In this document: one piece after another, positions 6,239 through 9,670 of the stretch
How positions within the stretch are numbered: position 1 is the first letter of the stretch
Layout: each line of letters opens with the position of its first letter
Source: Thermoplasmata archaeon
Lineage (GTDB): Archaea; Thermoplasmatota; Thermoplasmata; Thermoplasmatales; Thermoplasmataceae
DNA: 9,670 nt
Direction of reading: 5' to 3'
Assembly: GCA_021797525.1 (NCBI GenBank)
Contig: JAJZZQ010000019.1
Span: forward strand, 1-9,670
Notes under the pieces: generated by a model
What the model saw: the letters and a program-made list of their open reading frames with translations, nothing else
Told to the model about the DNA's origin: nothing
The model's database searches: none
Program-made: the position numbers and the translations under genes

Positions 6239-6697
6239 ATGGTAGATGATTCCAGCCTCATTAATGACCACAGAGAAGTGGACAACAATCTTGGAAAACT
6301 CACAGAATTAATTTCCAAGGGTGAACTAGATCCTGAATTATTCAAGCAAATCTCGGATTCCCTTAAGAGGCACATATACATAGAGGAGGAAGAAATATTT
6401 CCTTCCTTATCACAGGATGATAGTGATCTAAGGCAGAGAATACAGGGACTTGAAATGGAGCATGCTTCAATCTGGATGCTTCTTGACCGTGTTGGCAAAG
6501 AGATTTCAGTAAGGGAAATTGAAAGATCGCCAAAATATATCGAGGAAATAATATCAATATTGAAAGTGCACAACATACAGGAGGAAGAGAAAGTATACCC
6601 AATGATAGGTACAAATGGGAAATTCTCAAAAGCGCAGATACATGATTACAAAATCCCAGAAGGATGGATATGCCACAGATTGAGAAGAAAATCATAG
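6239..6697 (+). CDS. Hemerythrin-like diiron (HHE) protein
   Basis: A 152-residue all-helical protein. The ligand set of the hemerythrin/HHE fold is in place: H11 (NDHREVD), H45 and E49 (RHIYIEEEEIFP), H75 (MEHASIW), H111 and E115 (KVHNIQEEEKVYP). Family knowledge: such four-helix bundles bind a diiron centre and sense or bind O2, or act in repair of iron-sulfur centres and response to NO or oxidative stress. After the bundle (about residue 122) comes a tail ending in IPEGWICHRLRRKS, with a Cys and His not needed for the diiron site. The ATG at 6239 lies 38 bases behind the DMT transporter and has GAGAT just ahead, so cotranscription is likely. A soluble cytoplasmic protein. Confidence 0.9.
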   Translation: MVDDSSLINDHREVDNNLGKLTELISKGELDPELFKQISDSLKRHIYIEEEEIFPSLSQDDSDLRQRIQGLEMEHASIWMLLDRVGKEISVREIERSPKYIEEIISILKVHNIQEEEKVYPMIGTNGKFSKAQIHDYKIPEGWICHRLRRKS

Positions 6698-7019
6698 GCC
6701 CCTATGCAAACCAAAGGAGTGATATTTAAAAAAATAAAAATTCAAGTAATTGGTAAAGGCTTTCATCTTTTCAACGTTGAAATATTCAAGGCAGATTGGC
6801 AATCCTTTATTTAAAACAGCCCAGTTAGGCCTGAATAACATCGAGGACAGGTTATTCTAAGTTTCAGCGTGGATCGATTCTTACAGGTCATTGAACCAAA
6901 TGATACGTCAGATTTGCCGGCTCTCTATGGAACAGAAAATAAAAGAGATCTGCCAGGATTCTTCTTACTATAAACAAATTAAACACAGGGCCCTATAATG
7001 GAAAATTGTTAATGTATGG
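6698..7019. other. 322-base gap with no convincing gene
   Basis: AT-rich DNA between the hemerythrin-like and DUF2203 genes. I see no tRNA or stable RNA fold. Two short plus-strand frames exist: 6704-6814 (ATG, 36 residues, Lys-rich, starting 6 bases after the hemerythrin-like stop) and 6870-6974 (GTG, 34 residues, containing VIEPNDTSDLPALYGT, within a slightly longer open stretch). Either could be a microprotein or a gene remnant. The 3' end carries the promoter of the next gene. Confidence 0.5.
6994..6999 (+). promoter_or_regulatory. TATA box for the DUF2203 gene
   Basis: TATAAT is centred about 24 bases before TTG 7020 and 39 before ATG 7035, which fits a near-leaderless start at the TTG. 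Confidence 0.4.
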
Positions 7020-7403
7020 TTGACATTTAAAAATATGCCTCAACAGTTGTTATTTGACCTGAAAAAAGCAAGATCATCCCTCAAATGGCTCAAGCAGAAC
7101 ATAGAGGAAGTTCGGAAACTTGGAATTAAAGAAGGTGAAGCAATGGCAAAAAAAGACCTTGATTCCGCTGATGAGATTTCAAAACAGATTGATCAGATAC
7201 TTTCTAAAATTTACAGGAAGGGAATTGAAATAAGAGACAATAATCTCAGTCTGATAGATTTCCCAGCATTAATAAACGGCCTTCCAGCCTATCTATGCTG
7301 GAAATATGGGGAGGAAGATGTGCAATACTGGCATTATCTTGAAGATGGATTTGCAGGAAGGCGCCCAATTACTGGTAAAGAGGAAATTATGAGCCCCCTC
7401 TGA
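7020..7403 (+). CDS. DUF2203 family protein
   Basis: A 127-residue soluble protein. The C-terminal half carries the hallmark of DUF2203: GIEIRDNNLSLIDFPALING, then YLCWKYGEEDVQYWHYLEDG and FAGRRPI, matching the family pattern of a DFPA segment, a YLCW-x-GE segment and a WH-x4-GFAGR end. The N-terminal half is a charged helical hairpin (about 10-70). The function of the family is not known. For the start, TTG 7020 gives TFKNMPQQLLFDL, which lines up with the family's usual F-T-x-x-E-A-x-x-LLP-x-L beginning, and the TATA box fits it; ATG 7035 would cut into that segment. TTG is therefore preferred but not certain. The gene appears monocistronic and converges on the MFS gene. Confidence 0.85.
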   Translation: MTFKNMPQQLLFDLKKARSSLKWLKQNIEEVRKLGIKEGEAMAKKDLDSADEISKQIDQILSKIYRKGIEIRDNNLSLIDFPALINGLPAYLCWKYGEEDVQYWHYLEDGFAGRRPITGKEEIMSPL

Positions 7404-7407
7404 TTAT

Positions 7408-7424
7408 CTTGAATACGCTTCAAG
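7408..7424 (+). terminator. Perfect stem-loop just after the DUF2203 stop
   Basis: CTTGAA (7408-7413), loop TACGC and TTCAAG (7419-7424) form a perfect six-base-pair hairpin starting 5 bases after the stop codon. No T-run follows, so it may be an RNA-stability element rather than a terminator. Confidence 0.3.
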
Positions 7425-7604
7425 TCCAAAAATGTTGAATGGCACAGGCAGGCTGTTTTAAGAACGCTCAGGTCTTCCCTTATTGTAAATTTCAATTCAA
7501 TACGGCCCAATCACAAGGCAAAAATTTTGATTGTGAATCTAAATAAGTGCTGGCTGAAAAGTTTGGACCGAATATCTTTCAATTATGGCTTAAAAGAAAT
7601 TTTT

Positions 7605-9332
7605 TTAATCCCCCTGCTTGGATGTGGTAACCTTTGAGGTATCTGGTTCATTTCTGTCCAATGCTTCATTTTTAGTTCCTTTTTTGATCGGCTCTCTGAA
7701 CAATGAAAGAACTGCACCTGTAACTGTAATTGAAAACGCAGAATAGAACACTATACGAAGGGATGACATAAAGGCGGGAGCAAAAACGCCGGGGAACCAT
7801 GTCCTTGCTGTAATTGTTGATATTACGCTGGAAGGGATTCCTGAAGAAACTGAGGAAGGAAGAAGGGATACTATTTCCTTCATTGGGCTTATTCCGAGTA
7901 ATGCGCTGAATATTGCATCCGTCGGCGGAATCTGTGTTGATATTGTCTTCGAAAGTGATGAGCCAAGTCCGGCAGTTGTAAGGCCGGAGGAAATTGTTCC
8001 AGGAAGTATTGATGTCAAACCAAGTATCAGTATTGTGAAAAATATGCCCATGCTTGCTGTAGTCCCAACGTTTCTCATGGTAGTGAGCATTCCGGAGGCA
8101 GATCCTCTGCTTTCAGATGGCACAGAAGACATTACAGCCGAAGTATTTGGGGCCATAAAGAGCCCCATACCGGAGCCGAATATGAAAAGGAGGACTGCCA
8201 TTTCGATATATGCGAAGTCATATGAGAGTGTAACGAGCATAATTAGGGCGAATGCTGCAACAAACAATCCAAGAGTAGCAACTCCTCTGGACCCATGCTT
8301 GTCTGAGAGTTTACCTCCTAGAGGTCCGAAAATACCCATTGCCACTGTCATTGGAAGCATGAATATTCCTGCCCAGAATGGAACACTGCTGAAGGAATAT
8401 CCGTGCAACGGGAGCCATATGCCCTGGAATAGCAGTATTATCATGAACATAAGTCCCATCATCCCCATTCCCGCAACCATTCCGGATAGTGTACCAGCTG
8501 AAAAAGCGCGTATTTTGAAGAGTTCAAGCCTGAACATTGGTTGTTTTACTTTTCTTTCGACGAACGGGAATGCAACCAGAAGTATTGCTCCAACTATAAG
8601 AGCAATTATCACAAACGGGTTCCCCCAGCCCATAGCACTTGTCTTGTATGGTACGAGACCATATGTGATTCCGATAAGGAGTATAATCAGGCCAGCTCCG
8701 AATGTTATATTGCCAGGAATGTCGAGCCTCTGCTTTATTTTTGGAGATGTCTCCTTGAGTTTAAGGTAAGACCATACAGTGCCAAGCAGTCCAACCGGGA
8801 CGCTCACCAGAAATACAAGCCTCCAATCAATAGCGGAAAGGATCCCCCCAACAACTATACCAATACTCATTCCTGCAGTACCGGCAATTGCGTTTATGCC
8901 GAGGGCCATACCTCTTTCCTGCTTTGGAAAATTGTCAGTAATAATGGCATAACTGTTTGCCATAAGAAAGGAACCACCAACTGCTTGAACAATTCTGAAG
9001 ATTATCAGTTCAAGAGCTCCTGTATCACCCTTTCCAGGGGTAAGAAATAAAAGCACAGATCCTGCAGTGAATATTGCAAACCCCAGGTTAAAGAGCCTCA
9101 CTCTGCCAAAAATATCTGAAAGCCTCCCTATTGTAACGAGTAAAACTGCAGTCACTATCATGTAACCCATTAGGATCCACAACAGATATGCGAATGCTCC
9201 TGAGGAAAGGGGATTAAGATCTATTCCTCTGAATATTGGCGGTAAAGCGATAATGAGAATGCTGGAGTTGATGGTTGCCATAAGAACTCCGATAGTGGTA
9301 TTGGAAAGTGCGATCCATTTCTCCTGAACCAT
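7605..9332 (-). CDS. MFS drug:H+ antiporter, DHA2 (14-helix, EmrB/QacA-like) family
   Basis: A 575-residue membrane protein with about 14 predicted helices. Visible: first-helix motif [20 protein letters not shown], with Asn where EmrB/QacA usually have Asp (a trait I recall in an archaeal/actinobacterial subgroup); motif [12 protein letters not shown] between helices 2 and 3; motif C-like [24 protein letters not shown] in helix 5; a second-half [12 protein letters not shown]; and a long Ser/Thr-rich outer loop of about 85 residues before the last helix. The C-terminus is polar. Such proteins expel drugs or other lipophilic compounds using the proton gradient; the substrate is unknown. I choose ATG 9332 over GTG 9341 because the strong TATA box at 9351-9360 lies about 23 bases ahead of it, against 14 for the GTG. 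Downstream (7580-7604) T-rich DNA may terminate it. Confidence 0.92.
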   Translation of the reverse strand: MVQEKWIALSNTTIGVLMATINSSILIIALPPIFRGIDLNPLSSGAFAYLLWILMGYMIVTAVLLVTIGRLSDIFGRVRLFNLGFAIFTAGSVLLFLTPGKGDTGALELIIFRIVQAVGGSFLMANSYAIITDNFPKQERGMALGINAIAGTAGMSIGIVVGGILSAIDWRLVFLVSVPVGLLGTVWSYLKLKETSPKIKQRLDIPGNITFGAGLIILLIGITYGLVPYKTSAMGWGNPFVIIALIVGAILLVAFPFVERKVKQPMFRLELFKIRAFSAGTLSGMVAGMGMMGLMFMIILLFQGIWLPLHGYSFSSVPFWAGIFMLPMTVAMGIFGPLGGKLSDKHGSRGVATLGLFVAAFALIMLVTLSYDFAYIEMAVLLFIFGSGMGLFMAPNTSAVMSSVPSESRGSASGMLTTMRNVGTTASMGIFFTILILGLTSILPGTISSGLTTAGLGSSLSKTISTQIPPTDAIFSALLGISPMKEIVSLLPSSVSSGIPSSVISTITARTWFPGVFAPAFMSSLRIVFYSAFSITVTGAVLSLFREPIKKGTKNEALDRNEPDTSKVTTSKQGD

Positions 9333-9350
9333 AACTTCCACATTGCTCGA

Positions 9351-9360
9351 TTATATAAAT
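9351..9360 (-). promoter_or_regulatory. TATA box for the MFS gene
   Basis: Minus-strand ATTTATATAA is a near-ideal archaeal TATA box centred about 23 bases ahead of ATG 9332, implying a leaderless or nearly leaderless mRNA. Confidence 0.6.
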
Positions 9361-9391
9361 TATTAATCAATAACAAAGTGTGTAAAATATT

Positions 9392-9407
9392 CAGTATATA
9401 CATACTG
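9392..9407. repeat. Inverted repeat upstream of the MFS promoter
   Basis: CAGTAT (9392-9397) and ATACTG (9402-9407) are perfect inverted copies with a four-base spacer ATAC. The site lies upstream of the TATA box, where activators often bind; drug exporters are commonly controlled by local regulators, but none is adjacent in this window. Confidence 0.35.
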
Positions 9408-9670
9408 GATTAAACGAATGCTATTTCTCATCAACAGAAAAATTATTTACAATGACATTTAAAATCTATATTGAATAATTCCTGTATTCCAACCATATAT
9501 GTCCACATGGTTTCATGATTCTTATCTATTGATCTGTTTCTTTGTTTTTTAACAGAACTTTTACTAAATTCATAAAATTATAGGAAACAAAAATGTCAAT
9601 GTTCCTCGTCCAGTTTTGAATGCTTTTATTACTCTATCAGTGAATGCATGATTCCCCATTTGGGAAATTG

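Larger units (their letters stand above)
9342..9670. other. Non-coding end of the window
   Basis: AT-rich DNA upstream of the MFS gene with no convincing coding frame, tRNA or RNA fold. It holds the MFS TATA box, a short inverted repeat CAGTAT-ATAC-ATACTG (9392-9407) about 40 bases upstream of that box, and a weak TTCCC/GGGAA repeat near 9652-9666. A promoter for a gene beyond the right edge may also be here. Confidence 0.5.

Noticed and set aside
8035..8769. 244-codon plus-strand open frame opposite the MFS gene
   Set aside because: Antisense shadow of a clear transporter; Pro/Ile/Ser-rich composition is what reversed membrane-protein codons give. The frame at 8541-9050 is rejected for the same reason.
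9492..9511. Inverted repeat ACCAT...ATGGT
   Set aside because: Only five bases pair and the inner positions mostly mismatch; expected by chance in AT-rich DNA.
9342..9670. tRNA, CRISPR or attachment-site signals in the right-hand gap
   Set aside because: No cloverleaf, regular repeat-spacer pattern or long direct repeat could be found by eye here or in the other gaps.

Overview
The window looks like a chromosomal piece of an archaeon, most likely an acidophilic Thermoplasmatales relative (Thermoplasma/Ferroplasma/Cuniculiplasma-like). The reasons are moderate-to-low GC, arginine written mostly as AGG/AGA, TATA boxes about 25-30 bases ahead of start codons with little or no leader, frequent GTG and TTG starts, and a gene set typical of that group: a PoxB-like TPP enzyme, a stand-alone CDGSH protein, a hemerythrin-like protein, a DUF2203 protein and a 14-helix MFS exporter. 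The assignment to order is inference; no rRNA or tRNA is present to confirm it.

Left part (1-3272): a TPP-dependent pyruvate oxidase/dehydrogenase-like gene, cut by the left window edge, reads leftward 53 bases behind a gene for a helix-turn-helix plus coiled-coil protein; the two may form an operon. A 132-base divergent promoter region with repeats separates them from an unrecognised 311-residue protein reading rightward, which ends at a stem-loop/T-tract.

Middle (3273-5321): a decayed gene for a membrane-anchored or secreted protein, readable only by changing frame twice; a CDGSH iron-sulfur protein; a tiny Cys-rich zinc-ribbon-like protein; and, converging on it, a 186-residue protein with a C2H2-finger-like segment lacking its second Cys and a Met-Gly tail whose DNA has nine successive G-tracts.

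Right part (5322-9670): a DMT/EamA transporter followed closely by a hemerythrin-like diiron protein, a 322-base gap holding only doubtful short frames, a DUF2203 protein, and a convergent DHA2-type drug:H+ antiporter with a strong TATA box. The last 338 bases show only AT-rich DNA with weak inverted repeats.

There is no mobile element, CRISPR array, RNA gene or obvious defence or biosynthetic cluster. The genes look like individually transcribed redox and transport functions. The most interesting items are the Met-rich finger-like protein, the unrecognised protein divergent from the HTH gene, the decayed surface-protein gene, and several operator-like repeats.
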